Below, piece by piece: positions 16,654 to 24,948 of a stretch of 64,000 nt of DNA. Under the pieces are notes generated by a model. It saw only the letters and a list, made by a program, of their open reading frames with translations, was not told the DNA's origin and ran no database searches. The translations under genes and the position numbers were made by a program. The DNA comes from Bin5 sp022821545 (GTDB lineage: Bacteria; Chloroflexota; Anaerolineae; Caldilineales; Caldilineaceae): assembly GCA_963664085.2 (NCBI GenBank), contig CAXXLO010000002.1, positions 3,100,001 to 3,164,000 on the forward strand, given 5' to 3'. How positions within the stretch are numbered: the stretch's first letter is position 1; every line of letters begins with the position of its first letter.

Positions 16654-18165
16654 ATGTAACGAAACAGAGCTAATGTGGGTTTGGTCTTGGATGATGTAGA
16701 GTAAGAAGCATGAGCAAACTGGAACAGCTGGACCGAGAGCAACTAAAGCAATTAGACCAGGAGAGCTTGATCGGTGTAATCCTGATCTTGCAGCGGCAGA
16801 TGACTGAGCAACAGGAGTTGATTCAGCAGTTGCAGGATCAAGTGGCGAAAGACAGTCACAACAGCGGCAAGCCGCCGAGCAGCGATGGTTTGAAGAAAGG
16901 CAAACGCAAGAGTCTGCGCCGCTCTGGCCAGCGGCCGCGCGGGGGGCAACGCGGGCACAAAGGACGGACCTTGATGCAGGTGGCGGAACCGGACCATGTC
17001 ATCGTGCATCGGCTGACGGATTGCCCGCACTGCCAGACAGAGTTGGAGGCAGTGGCTGCCCAGCGGCATGAGAAACGGCAGGTATTCGACATCCCGCCTG
17101 CCCGCATCGAAGTGACAGAGCATCAGGCAGAGGTGAAGCAGTGCCCTGGCTGTGGTGTGTGCGTAAAGGGAGAGTTTCCCGCCAACGTGAGTCAGCCGAC
17201 CCAGTATGGTCTGCGTCTGAAAGCACTCGCCTGCTACCTCTACAGCCAACAGTTCATCCCTCTGGCGCGCATCAGGGAGTTGCTGACTGCGCTCTACGGG
17301 GATGCGCCTTCTGAGCCGGTCGTCCTCGCGGCCGCCCGCCAACTTGCCAGCCGTACGCAAGCGAGTCTGGAACAGATTCGTCAACAACTGGTTGCTGCGC
17401 CTGTCGTCCATTTCGATGAGAGCGGCATGCGTGTCGCAGGGCGGTTGCGGTGGTTGCACGTGGCCAGCACAGCAAAACTGACCCAGTACCACGTCCATGA
17501 CAAACGCGGGCATATCGGCATGCGAGCCGGAGGCATCTTGCCCCATTACAAGGGCGTTGCTCTGCATGATTACTGGCGCTCTTACCTCAAGTTTAGCGAC
17601 TGTCAGCATAGCTTCTGCAACGTCCATCACCTGCGCGACCTCGCCTTTATCGTCGAACAGTACGACCAGGCATGGGCCGCAGAGATGAAGCGCTTGTTGT
17701 GCGACATCAAAGACGAAGTCGCGGCGACCTCCCAACGACACACCGCCTTGCCCGCGCACCGCTTGGCCTACTACGAGGCCGAGTACGATGCGCTCATTGC
17801 TCAGGGTTTTGCTGCCAACCCTTCCCCGCCAAAGACAAAACCCAAACCGATCGGCCGACCCAAACAGGCGCCGCCCAAAAACCTGCTTGACCGCTTGCAC
17901 AGACATAAAGCCGGCGTCTTAGCCTTCATGTATGACTTCCGCATCCCTTTTGACAACAACCTGGTCGAACGCGATGTACGCATGATCAAAGTCCAGCAGA
18001 AAGTCTCCGGCTGCTTTCGTACTGAAGACGGGGCACACATCTTCTGTGCATTGCGCTCCTATATCTCCACTGCGCGTAAACATGGCCTCAACGCCATTGA
18101 TGCCATCTACAACGCTTTCCTTGACCAACCCTTCATCCCTGACAACAATCAGGCTTAGTAGTTAC
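16639..18165 (+). mobile_element. IS66-family insertion sequence, single-ORF (ISBst12-like) type
   Basis: The 1,527-bp element is bounded by perfect 15-bp terminal inverted repeats beginning GTAAC and flanked by identical 8-bp direct repeats CGGTAGGG. Both are typical of IS66-family elements. It carries only the large transposase, without the tnpA/tnpB accessory genes, like the ISBst12 group. Perfect ends and duplications and an intact frame suggest a recent, potentially active insertion. It landed between the mutase and epimerase genes without breaking either reading frame. Confidence 0.93.
16710..18158 (+). CDS. IS66-family transposase
   Basis: The 482-residue transposase has an N-terminal leucine-zipper-like helix (LEQLDREQLKQLDQESLIGVI). 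A basic linker follows, then the IS66 zinc-finger region with CPHC and CPGC, and the DDE catalytic core. Catalytic residues as I read them are Asp236 (HFDESG), Asp287 (ALHDYWRSY) and Glu420 (NNLVERDVRMIKVQQK). The family motif HSFCNVHHLRDL lies between the second and third. The stop codon lies within the right inverted repeat. The frame has no stop or obvious frameshift, so the enzyme looks functional. Confidence 0.96.
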   Translation: MSKLEQLDREQLKQLDQESLIGVILILQRQMTEQQELIQQLQDQVAKDSHNSGKPPSSDGLKKGKRKSLRRSGQRPRGGQRGHKGRTLMQVAEPDHVIVHRLTDCPHCQTELEAVAAQRHEKRQVFDIPPARIEVTEHQAEVKQCPGCGVCVKGEFPANVSQPTQYGLRLKALACYLYSQQFIPLARIRELLTALYGDAPSEPVVLAAARQLASRTQASLEQIRQQLVAAPVVHFDESGMRVAGRLRWLHVASTAKLTQYHVHDKRGHIGMRAGGILPHYKGVALHDYWRSYLKFSDCQHSFCNVHHLRDLAFIVEQYDQAWAAEMKRLLCDIKDEVAATSQRHTALPAHRLAYYEAEYDALIAQGFAANPSPPKTKPKPIGRPKQAPPKNLLDRLHRHKAGVLAFMYDFRIPFDNNLVERDVRMIKVQQKVSGCFRTEDGAHIFCALRSYISTARKHGLNAIDAIYNAFLDQPFIPDNNQA

Positions 18166-18173
18166 CGGTAGGG
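18151..18173. repeat. Right IS inverted repeat and target duplication
   Basis: AGGCTTAGTAGTTAC (18151-18165) is the right inverted repeat. CGGTAGGG (18166-18173) is the second target copy, which also supplies part of the ribosome-binding site of the epimerase gene. Confidence 0.9.
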
Positions 18174-18180
18174 AGTGAAG

Positions 18181-18624
18181 GTGGATTCTTCAGAGACACT
18201 GCAACTGACCGACGCCCGGATCGACCACATCGGCATCGTCGTGCAGGACCTCGACGATGCCCTCTCCACCTACTGCGGCATCCTGGGCTTTCGTCTCCTG
18301 GAGCGACTTGAGGCGCCCGACCATGGCGTCGAGATCGCGTTTCTTGACGCCGGCAACAGCACGATTGAGCTTCTGTCTCCCACGGATAGAGAGAGCGGTA
18401 CGGCCCGCTTTCTGGCACGCCGGGGCGAAGGCAGCCACCACGTCTGCTTCGCCGTGCCCGACATAACGCGCGCCTTGGAAGAGTTGCGCGCTCGCGGCGT
18501 CCGCCTTATAGACGAGAAACCCCGCCAGGGTGTCCACGGCCTTGTCGCATTTGTCCACCCCCAAGCCGCGCACGGCGTGATGATCGAATTGCTGCAAAAG
18601 GACCCGGCGCAACGGCACGAATGA
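18181..18624 (+). CDS. mce: Methylmalonyl-CoA epimerase
   Basis: The 147-residue protein has the vicinal-oxygen-chelate fold of methylmalonyl-CoA epimerase, which converts the (S) and (R) forms for the mutase. It begins DHIGIVVQDLDDALSTYCGILGF, with the first metal His, and has EIAFLDAGNSTIELLSPT and GSHHVCFAVPDI in the middle. It ends with FVHPQAAHGVMIELLQ, whose Glu completes the metal site. The start is probably GTG 18181, with AGGGAG five bases upstream; GTG 18175 is also in frame. The IS lies directly upstream, separating it from the mutase. Its stop overlaps the next ATG by 4 bp. Confidence 0.92.
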   Translation: MDSSETLQLTDARIDHIGIVVQDLDDALSTYCGILGFRLLERLEAPDHGVEIAFLDAGNSTIELLSPTDRESGTARFLARRGEGSHHVCFAVPDITRALEELRARGVRLIDEKPRQGVHGLVAFVHPQAAHGVMIELLQKDPAQRHE

Positions 18625-19430
18625 CTCCACCCCGATTCGGCCAACCCCCCACAGTTGGCACGCAACTCTCACACTGGAACGACCTCATCGACGGCCACTT
18701 GGCGGCCAGCCGGCCAGAAGAGGCCATCCCATTGATTCGCGTTATCCTCAAACGCCTTCCCCGCCACCTGCCCACCTATTTCCGATTTCTCCAGGCCATC
18801 TGGCTCTTACGCCGCTGGCAAGAAGGCAGGGACTGGGCGCTGCGCCTGCTTGGGGCCGACCCCGGCAGCGAACTGGCCTGGGCAGTGCTGGCCAGGGACG
18901 CCGAAGCCGGCGGCAACTTGACAAGGGCACAGCGATACTGGACCCTGGCGCTCGAAAACGCGCCCTACAACCGCCCAATCCGTCAGGGGCTGTCGCGCAC
19001 GCTTCTGCGCCAAAAGCGGCCTCTAATGCTAACGCGACCTGCCCTGGCGACCTTATATCGGATGGGCAGACGCTGGGACAGAGCCATTCGCGTCTACACA
19101 AAGCTGACCGAGGAGCAGCCAGGCCGGCTCGACTACCAGAGCAGTTTGCTCGAAGCCGTCTGGCACGATGGCCGGACCGAGGAGGCCCTTCACCTGGCCC
19201 GTCTCCTGGTCTCGCTCAATCCCAATCTGCTTCTCGGCTGGATCGTCTCTGCCCGAATCGGAGATGAAGACGACAAAGCGCTGGCCAGGGCGCCGCTTGA
19301 AGCCATGGACCCTGATGGCGAGTACGCCGCCAATCGCTTTGCCGACAAGAATTCCTTCGCCTTCCCAACCGACATCTCCGTCTCGCCCGAAGATGCGGCC
19401 CTGCTGAAGGCCGCCCGGTCCTCCTTCTGA
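18621..19430 (+). CDS. TPR-like helical protein of unknown function
   Basis: The 269-residue protein is made of helical pairs resembling degenerate TPRs, for example AASRPEEAIPLIRVILKRLPRHLPTYF, GGNLTRAQRYWTLALENAPYNRPI and MGRRWDRAIRVYTKLTEEQPGRL. There is no signal peptide and no recognisable catalytic domain. The last 50 residues (FADKNSFAFPTDISVSPEDAALL) are not repeat-like. Its ATG overlaps the epimerase stop (ATGA), implying translational coupling. A functional link with methylmalonyl-CoA metabolism is not evident from sequence. Confidence 0.75.
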   Translation: MTPPRFGQPPTVGTQLSHWNDLIDGHLAASRPEEAIPLIRVILKRLPRHLPTYFRFLQAIWLLRRWQEGRDWALRLLGADPGSELAWAVLARDAEAGGNLTRAQRYWTLALENAPYNRPIRQGLSRTLLRQKRPLMLTRPALATLYRMGRRWDRAIRVYTKLTEEQPGRLDYQSSLLEAVWHDGRTEEALHLARLLVSLNPNLLLGWIVSARIGDEDDKALARAPLEAMDPDGEYAANRFADKNSFAFPTDISVSPEDAALLKAARSSF

Positions 19431-19492
19431 CCACCTGTGGGACAGACCCGGATGCTGTCGCCCTCCATCTATCGCCGCATTGTCAGATTTTT

Positions 19493-19521
19493 TTGTCGAT
19501 CTGTCTGGTCTGCGGTAGGCT
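19493..19521 (+). promoter_or_regulatory. Weak putative promoter before the NDK-fold gene
   Basis: TTGTCG (19493-19498) and TAGGCT (19516-19521) are spaced by 17 bp in a 204-bp gap, downstream of a T-rich stretch. The match is modest, so this is a suggestion only. Confidence 0.25.
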
Positions 19522-19634
19522 GCTGCACAGGCGGTACGGCCGGGACCGTCACTTTCGCCAGGCCGGGAGCGAGCGCGGAACCATCCTGGCGTGACCTTTA
19601 ATCCGGCTTTCCTGGCGCAGCAAAGGAGTGATCA

Positions 19635-20645
19635 GTGCTTAGTCACCAACAGTTGAAACAAGCTCTGCTGGATTCATTGCAGAACGATGAGGACATTGCA
19701 GTCATTCAACCGCCCGCTATCGGGCAGACCGCGCGGCAGAACGAACTGCTAATGTTCATAAAACCGGAGATCCTGGCAATAGAGGAACGGACCTGCCTCG
19801 GCAACGCCATTGACTTGATCTGGGCCAAGCTTTCCGAGTTTGGCGCCTCTGTAGCCGGCACTGTCCTGGTCGGCGGCCCGGCACTCGAACGGAAAGAAAG
19901 CATGGACCGCCACTACGGCGCAATAAATGTCCTGTCCAAGACCGCGTCAGACGGCCTCGACGCCTCCGATCGGAGCAGCGTCTACGACGCTCTCGCCGTC
20001 TCTTCTGCCGACTACCCTCTTTACGGCGGGCACGAATTCCTGGATGCCCATCCCTCGTTTACGCCCGCCAGTTTGGACAGCCTCTGGTTTACAAAGAAGG
20101 CGCACAAGATCCGCTCCGGGTTCTACGTCCAGGCATATGAGGAAGTGGGGGAGAAGTTCATTCTCGTCAACGGCTTCCACCCCGCCCAGCTGGCCCATTT
20201 CACCGAGCCCTCCCATCGCATCGCCCTCATGCTCCTCCATTCCGATACCGGCTGGGCAGAGTTGCGCGACCAGATGATCGGAGATACTTTCCCGGAACGC
20301 GCCGTATCCGGCTCCATTCGCGGCGAACTGCACGCCAGGCCGGCCCACTTTGGCTTTGACGAAGTGACAATCGCAAACAACGGCGTCCATCTCTCGGCCG
20401 GCCCCTTTGAGGCGATGTTTGAAATCGCTAACTTCTTCGGCAGCCTGGTCGGGTCCGATATCTCCTCCACACGGCCCCGAATCGTCAAAACGATGCAGAC
20501 CGCAGGGATTTCGCATGGTGACGCCTACAAGGCTTTGGAGAATCCTGAAATAGACGGCGGCGCCGCGACCGATCTGTTCGACGCCACGGAACACATGGAT
20601 ACGGAGGCCGCGGTCGCGCTCTACCGGTCCAACGTCGCAAATTGA
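19635..20645 (+). CDS. Expanded nucleoside-diphosphate-kinase-fold protein
   Basis: The 336-residue protein shows scattered but ordered NDK landmarks. These are an N-terminal strand LLMFIKPEIL (cf. IKPD), the region MLLHSDTGWAELRDQMIGDTFPERAVSGSIRGEL (cf. the NDK segment ending PGTIRGDF), and NNGVHLSAGPFEAMFEIANFFG, where His252 matches the phospho-accepting His of NVVHGSDS. Classical NDKs have about 140 residues; here roughly 100 extra residues are inserted before the second block and more at the C-terminus. The GSDS serine is kept but the Asp is Ala. Catalytic activity is uncertain. GTG 19635 has AAAGGAG six bases upstream. Confidence 0.65.
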   Translation: MLSHQQLKQALLDSLQNDEDIAVIQPPAIGQTARQNELLMFIKPEILAIEERTCLGNAIDLIWAKLSEFGASVAGTVLVGGPALERKESMDRHYGAINVLSKTASDGLDASDRSSVYDALAVSSADYPLYGGHEFLDAHPSFTPASLDSLWFTKKAHKIRSGFYVQAYEEVGEKFILVNGFHPAQLAHFTEPSHRIALMLLHSDTGWAELRDQMIGDTFPERAVSGSIRGELHARPAHFGFDEVTIANNGVHLSAGPFEAMFEIANFFGSLVGSDISSTRPRIVKTMQTAGISHGDAYKALENPEIDGGAATDLFDATEHMDTEAAVALYRSNVAN

Positions 20646-20706
20646 TGGCGTCTCCTGCCTGACGCTTCAGCGCCGCCGGCCGGACCCGTTTCCTTCGCTA
20701 CTCCCG

Positions 20707-21123
20707 CTACAGGATCTTCAGCACGACGTGGGCGTCGCTCCATAGCCCTTCCAGGTCGTATCGGCGCCGCGTCTCCTCCGTGAACAGATGCAATATGACA
20801 TCGCCATAATCGGCCAGGAGCCACCCTCCGCCTTCTTGCCGCAAATCGTGGACGTTCAAGGGCCGTGTCTTCTCTTCGATCTGGAGTTGCTCCCACAAAT
20901 CATCTCGAATCGCATTTGCCTGCCGTTCATTGTCCACACTGCCCAGCACAAAATAGGTAGAAATGCTGGTCTGATCGCTTACGTCCAGTAAGACGATGTC
21001 CGCCGCCTGCTTCTCTTCAATGATTTCGACGATTTTCCGCGCCAGTTCGTTGCTGTTCAGTTGAACCTCCCTGTCAGAACTTCGCTCAGAGTCGGTCTTA
21101 CAGTATATCACAGGACAAGGCAT
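20707..21123 (-). CDS. rsfS: Ribosomal silencing factor RsfS (YbeB/Iojap family)
   Basis: RsfS binds L14 and blocks subunit joining when nutrients are low. The family core is complete: ELARKIVEIIEEKQAADIVLLDVSDQTSISTYFVLGS, NAIRDDLWEQL and EGGGWLLADYGDVILHLFTEETRRRYDLEGLWSDA. The coordinates give the longest ATG frame, 138 residues. The first 21 residues are probably not translated: a promoter-like TGATATACT lies inside them, and GGGAGG stands five bases before an in-frame CTG at 21060. That start would give 117 residues, the usual family length. It is convergent with the NDK-fold gene. Confidence 0.93.
   Translation of the reverse strand: MPCPVIYCKTDSERSSDREVQLNSNELARKIVEIIEEKQAADIVLLDVSDQTSISTYFVLGSVDNERQANAIRDDLWEQLQIEEKTRPLNVHDLRQEGGGWLLADYGDVILHLFTEETRRRYDLEGLWSDAHVVLKIL
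21102..21110 (-). promoter_or_regulatory. Extended -10 promoter inside the apparent rsfS 5' end
   Basis: TGATATACT on the minus strand (21110-21102) is an extended -10 element. Transcription would begin near 21095, downstream of the ATG at 21123. This supports a shorter RsfS that begins near 21060. Confidence 0.4.
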
Positions 21124-21231
21124 CTCTGTGGGGGCATTCGACTCCGCTGGAGCCGGAAACGCGCCCTCTTCCCTGGGGACTCTACTCTAATTCTCCCCCG
21201 TGCATAGCCGGACTCCCCTATTTCCTGTTCC

Positions 21232-21260
21232 TTGCTTAGGCGCCGCGATGCGCATATAAT
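21232..21260 (+). promoter_or_regulatory. Putative promoter of the nucleoside ABC importer operon
   Basis: A perfect TATAAT (21255-21260) lies 17 bp after TTGCTT (21232-21237). Transcription would begin near 21267, giving a leader of about 175 nt before the binding-protein gene. Confidence 0.5.
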
Positions 21261-21440
21261 GTGGCAGAGTTGTCTGAGGGCGCACTTAACTGATCAGCTT
21301 GTCACGCTTGCGTCTCAATGACGTAAACGCTCGTTGATCTGAACTGTCAATCGGGCCAATCTGTCGCACTTGGCAAACCCGTTCCTGTCGGCCCAGGCAT
21401 TTTAGTGAGGTATTTCTCGCGTAAGCAAAGGAGAGTCCGA
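21261..21440 (+). other. Long leader of the importer operon
   Basis: About 175 nt lie between the putative start point and the binding-protein ATG. I see no open frame with a ribosome-binding site and no known riboswitch core, in particular no purine-riboswitch consensus. The leader ends in AAAGGAGAG, the ribosome-binding site of the first gene. Confidence 0.35.
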
Positions 21441-22514
21441 ATGAAAGCATCCCGCCCGGTGAAATTACTCGTTTTTTTGACAGCGCTTGCGCTGCTGCTC
21501 GCTGCCTGTCCGGCGCCGATGCCCGCAACCGATTCCGGTTCTGACGCTGCCGGTACCGCCGGTGATATGGCGGGTGAGTTCAAGGTCGGCCTGGTGACCG
21601 ACGTCGGCCGCGTGAACGACCGCAGCTTCAACCAGTCTGCCTGGGAGGGCGTTGTCGCAGCGGCCGAAGCCCTTGGCTTGGCCGAAGATGACATCAAGTA
21701 CATCGAAACGCAGGATGCCAAGGACTACGCCGACAACATGCAGCAGTTCATTGACGCCGGCTATAATGTCATCGTCAGTGTCGGATTCGCGCTGGGTGAT
21801 GCAACGACCGCCGCAGCCCAGGAAAACCCCGACGTGTTTTTCATCGGCGTTGACCAGTTTCAAGGCGAGGCCATGCCTAATCTGGCCGGCCTGATCTTCA
21901 ATGAGGACCACTCCGGTTACCTGGCCGGCGTTCTCGCCGGCAGCCTGTCCAAGACCGGTACCATCGCGGCAGTCCTCGGGACCGATCTTGTTCCCCCTGT
22001 CGTGGCCTTTAACGAAGGCTACATCGCCGGCGCCAAGTCGGTGAACGCCGACATCAACGTCATCTCCACCTACCATCCCGGCGAAATCTCCCAGGCCTTT
22101 GTGGATCCCGAATGGGGCGCCGCCACCGCCAAACAGGCTTTGGACCAGGGAGCGGATGTTATTTTCGGCGCCGGCGGGATCACCGGCAACGGCGCTTTAC
22201 AGGAAATTGCCACCGCTGACGGCGCAGGCGAGACCGTCTTTTGCATCGGCGTCGACACGGACCAGTGGAATACCGTCCCTGCCGCCCAGCCATGCCTCGT
22301 TTCCAGCGCCATGAAGCTGATTACGCCAGGTGTTGTCGAACTGGTCACCATGGCCAGCGACGGTGAGTTCCCCGGCGGAAACTACTTCGGCGACGCTGAC
22401 CTGGCTCCTTTCCACGACTTTGATGATATGATCGCCCAAGAGCTGAAGGACCTGCTCGAAGAGACAAAAGCCGGCCTCATCGATGGCTCTATCGACACCG
22501 GATACGGAAACTGA
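21441..22514 (+). CDS. BMP/PnrA-family nucleoside-binding lipoprotein (ABC importer)
   Basis: The 357-residue lipoprotein has a signal peptide with lipobox LLLAAC (lipidated Cys23) and then the Bmp/Med domain. Family sequence includes FKVGLVTDVGRVNDRSFNQSAWEG, VIVSVGFALGDATTAAAQENPDVFFIGVD and VIFGAGGITGNGAL. PnrA-type proteins bind purine and other nucleosides at the cell surface and pass them to a Nup-type ABC importer. Its two permeases and double ATPase follow directly here. ATG 21441 is chosen for GGAG upstream and the correct signal peptide; the frame is open from 21405. A strong hairpin follows the gene. Confidence 0.93.
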   Translation: MKASRPVKLLVFLTALALLLAACPAPMPATDSGSDAAGTAGDMAGEFKVGLVTDVGRVNDRSFNQSAWEGVVAAAEALGLAEDDIKYIETQDAKDYADNMQQFIDAGYNVIVSVGFALGDATTAAAQENPDVFFIGVDQFQGEAMPNLAGLIFNEDHSGYLAGVLAGSLSKTGTIAAVLGTDLVPPVVAFNEGYIAGAKSVNADINVISTYHPGEISQAFVDPEWGAATAKQALDQGADVIFGAGGITGNGALQEIATADGAGETVFCIGVDTDQWNTVPAAQPCLVSSAMKLITPGVVELVTMASDGEFPGGNYFGDADLAPFHDFDDMIAQELKDLLEETKAGLIDGSIDTGYGN

Positions 22515-22588
22515 CAGCGCCGGCGCGCGTACAAGAAACTTGGGCTTTCGTCGAACGCACCCGCTGTGGATTCGACGTGAATCCAACC

Positions 22589-22624
22589 GAAGCGGGAGGC
22601 ATCTGCAGCTGGGCCTCCCGCTTC
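22589..22624 (+). other. 12-bp stem hairpin after the binding-protein gene
   Basis: GAAGCGGGAGGC (22589-22600) pairs perfectly with GCCTCCCGCTTC (22613-22624). No T-run follows. Such hairpins after solute-binding-protein genes often stabilise the upstream message, giving more binding protein than permease. Confidence 0.6.
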
Positions 22625-22747
22625 CCATGTAGGGGTTCTGGCGGCGGGACCTCTGCCTTCCCCTTGCCTGCATTCCCGCCGCCGCACTCAGTCTCAGGAA
22701 TCTGGAATCCCCCGGCCGGATAGCACGCCTTCATGCGGAGGCCCGTC

Positions 22748-23884
22748 TTGGCGACCGCCTCACCGACAACCGGTATTGCCCGCACTCTGCGCGCGCTCCT
22801 TATCCCGTCGCTCGCCCTGCTGGCCGCGCTGCTCGCCGGCGCCGTCGTCATGATCCTGTCCGGCGACGACCCCATGGCTGCCTATGGCGGGCTGTTTAAG
22901 GGCGCTTTCGGCGACGGTAAGGGTTGGGCCAGGACGATTCGCAAAACGATTCCCTTCGTCCTGACGGGACTCTCCGTTGCTCTCGCCTTCAAGGTCAGCC
23001 TGTTCAACATCGGCGCCTCAGGTCAGTTCGTAATGGGTTCCGTCTTCGCCGTCGCAGTGGGCATCAACTTCGAAGGATTGCCTGTCTACGTACACTTACC
23101 CCTTGCGCTCATCGCCGGAATCGCCGGGGGCCTGCTCTGGGGCGCAATTCCCGGCATCCTCAAAGTCTATACCGGGGCCCACGAAGTTATCGTCACCATC
23201 ATGCTCAACTACGTCGCCTCCCTCTTCGGCGGCTGGACAGTCTACGCCGGCGGCACCCAGGGCCAGACCCCCGGCCCTCTTTGGGACCGCACCGCCGGCG
23301 CCATCTCCGAGACCCCTGACGTACTGCACTCTGCACAGATTCCCTGGCTCTTCGGGCCCCCATACCGCGTGCATTACGGGGTATTCCTCGCCCTGGCCGC
23401 CGCAATACTCGTCTGGTGGCTGATCTTCAAGACACCCCTCGGCTTCGAAATGCGGACCGTAGGCCACAATATGAGGGCGGCCCGCTACGCCGGCATTCGC
23501 GTCAACTTCACGATCATCCTGACGATGGCGCTCGCCGGCGGTCTGGCCGGTCTTGCGGGCGCAATCGAAACCCTGGGTCTTAACCACAAGTTCGCGCCGG
23601 AATTCGGCGGAGCTGTCGGCTTTGACGGTATCACCGTGGCCCTCCTCGGGCAGACCCACCCCATCGGCGTGCTCCTGGCCGCATTCATGTTCGGCGCCCT
23701 CGACGGCGGCGCAGCGACTATGCAGTTCGAGTCCGGCGTCCCCGCCGACATAATCCAGATCATTCAGGCGCTCGTACTTGCCTTTGTCGCCGCGCCCTTG
23801 ATCATCCGCCTGATCTTCCGACTGCGCCCGCAATCGCAAGAGGACGCGGGTTCGGCCGTCAGTACAAGCTGGGGTGGCACGTGA
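22748..23884 (+). CDS. Nucleoside ABC importer permease 1 (BmpB/NupP type)
   Basis: This 378-residue integral membrane protein has about nine hydrophobic segments and the branched-chain/BMP permease signature ALAFKVSLFNIGASGQFVMG. It also has ALAGGLAGLAGAIETLGLNHKF and ends with a charged cytoplasmic tail. It pairs with the next gene as a permease heterodimer. I prefer TTG 22748 because GGAGG lies six bases before it; ATG 22733 (383 residues) has no ribosome-binding site. The stop overlaps the GTG of the second permease (GTGA). Membership of the nucleoside-importer group is inferred from the neighbouring PnrA-type lipoprotein and double ATPase. Confidence 0.9.
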   Translation: MATASPTTGIARTLRALLIPSLALLAALLAGAVVMILSGDDPMAAYGGLFKGAFGDGKGWARTIRKTIPFVLTGLSVALAFKVSLFNIGASGQFVMGSVFAVAVGINFEGLPVYVHLPLALIAGIAGGLLWGAIPGILKVYTGAHEVIVTIMLNYVASLFGGWTVYAGGTQGQTPGPLWDRTAGAISETPDVLHSAQIPWLFGPPYRVHYGVFLALAAAILVWWLIFKTPLGFEMRTVGHNMRAARYAGIRVNFTIILTMALAGGLAGLAGAIETLGLNHKFAPEFGGAVGFDGITVALLGQTHPIGVLLAAFMFGALDGGAATMQFESGVPADIIQIIQALVLAFVAAPLIIRLIFRLRPQSQEDAGSAVSTSWGGT

Positions 23885-24948
23885 GCAAGAACGGGCCCGT
23901 CTCGGCATTCCATCGCCTGCGCAGACGATACGGCAACACCATGATCGTGGCCCTGGCTCTGGTCGTCATGGCGGTCCTTGTGAATGTAACGCCGCTGAAA
24001 GAGCAGACCTGGCTGCGTGTCCTGTTCGGAATCAGCGCGCTCAACTTTACTCTGCGGGCGACCGTTCCCCTTGTCCTCGGCGCCCTTAGCGGTATCCTGT
24101 GCGAAAGGTCCGGCATCATCAACATTGGCATTGAAGGCATGATGCTGGCCGGCGCCTTCGCCGGTTTCGTCGCCAAGACCAGCACCAATCACTGGCCGCT
24201 GGCCGCCAGTCTCATCTTCAGCGTCGCCGCCGCGGTGGCAGTCGGCGGCCTCATGGGCGCCGTCCACGCGCTCTTCTCAATCCGATTTCGCATGGACCAG
24301 ATCATCTCCGGCACCGTAATCATCATTTTGGCTCTGGGTACAACCTCCTATCTCTACAATCGCGACGCAATCGCTGAAGGCAAGTTCTCCTCGATCCCCA
24401 TCCCCGGACTGGCCCAAATTCCCGTGATCGGACCGGTACTTTTCGATAATCCTCCCATCACCTACCTTGCCCTGATCATGGTTGTGGTCGTGCATCTCGG
24501 TCTCTTCTATACGCGCTGGGGGCTGCGCACGCGCGCCGTCGGCGAACATCCCCGCGCCGCAGACACCGTAGGCATCAACGTCAACCGCTACCGCTACATA
24601 AACACGTCGCTGGGAGGCATGCTGGCCGGGCTGGCCGGCGCGTTCCTCGTTCTGGAAGCAGTCGGTCAGTTCCAGGAAGGCATGACCGCAGGACGCGGCT
24701 TCATTTCGCTGGCCGCAATGATCTTCGGAAACTGGAACCCTGTCGGCGCGCTCGGCGCGGCCACCTTGTTTGGCTACACCCAGGCCCTGCAAAACGAGCT
24801 GCTGCTCGCCGGCGTCACCCAGGTACCCCGCCAGTTCATCTCGATGCTGCCCTACGTCGTTACCATCGTCGCCGTTTCCGGCCTCGTCGGTCGTGTACGG
24901 CCCCCTGCCGCCGAGGGCAAAGTCTACGAAACGGAGGGCAGCGCATGA
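23881..24948 (+). CDS. Nucleoside ABC importer permease 2 (BmpC/NupQ type)
   Basis: The second membrane subunit has 355 residues and around eight to nine hydrophobic segments. Its family sequence includes TLRATVPLVLGALSGILCERSGIINIGIEGMMLAGAF, matching the conserved INIGIEG motif of this permease class, and GMLAGLAGAFLVLEAVGQFQEGMTAGRGFI. It begins at a GTG overlapping the stop of permease 1 and ends overlapping the ATG of the ATPase, so the three are coupled 4 bp by 4 bp. Together they form the transmembrane channel. Confidence 0.92.
   Translation: MSKNGPVSAFHRLRRRYGNTMIVALALVVMAVLVNVTPLKEQTWLRVLFGISALNFTLRATVPLVLGALSGILCERSGIINIGIEGMMLAGAFAGFVAKTSTNHWPLAASLIFSVAAAVAVGGLMGAVHALFSIRFRMDQIISGTVIIILALGTTSYLYNRDAIAEGKFSSIPIPGLAQIPVIGPVLFDNPPITYLALIMVVVVHLGLFYTRWGLRTRAVGEHPRAADTVGINVNRYRYINTSLGGMLAGLAGAFLVLEAVGQFQEGMTAGRGFISLAAMIFGNWNPVGALGAATLFGYTQALQNELLLAGVTQVPRQFISMLPYVVTIVAVSGLVGRVRPPAAEGKVYETEGSA

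Noticed and set aside
16752..17906. Open minus-strand frame of 384 codons
   Set aside because: It is antisense to the IS66 transposase, which has the complete DDE core.
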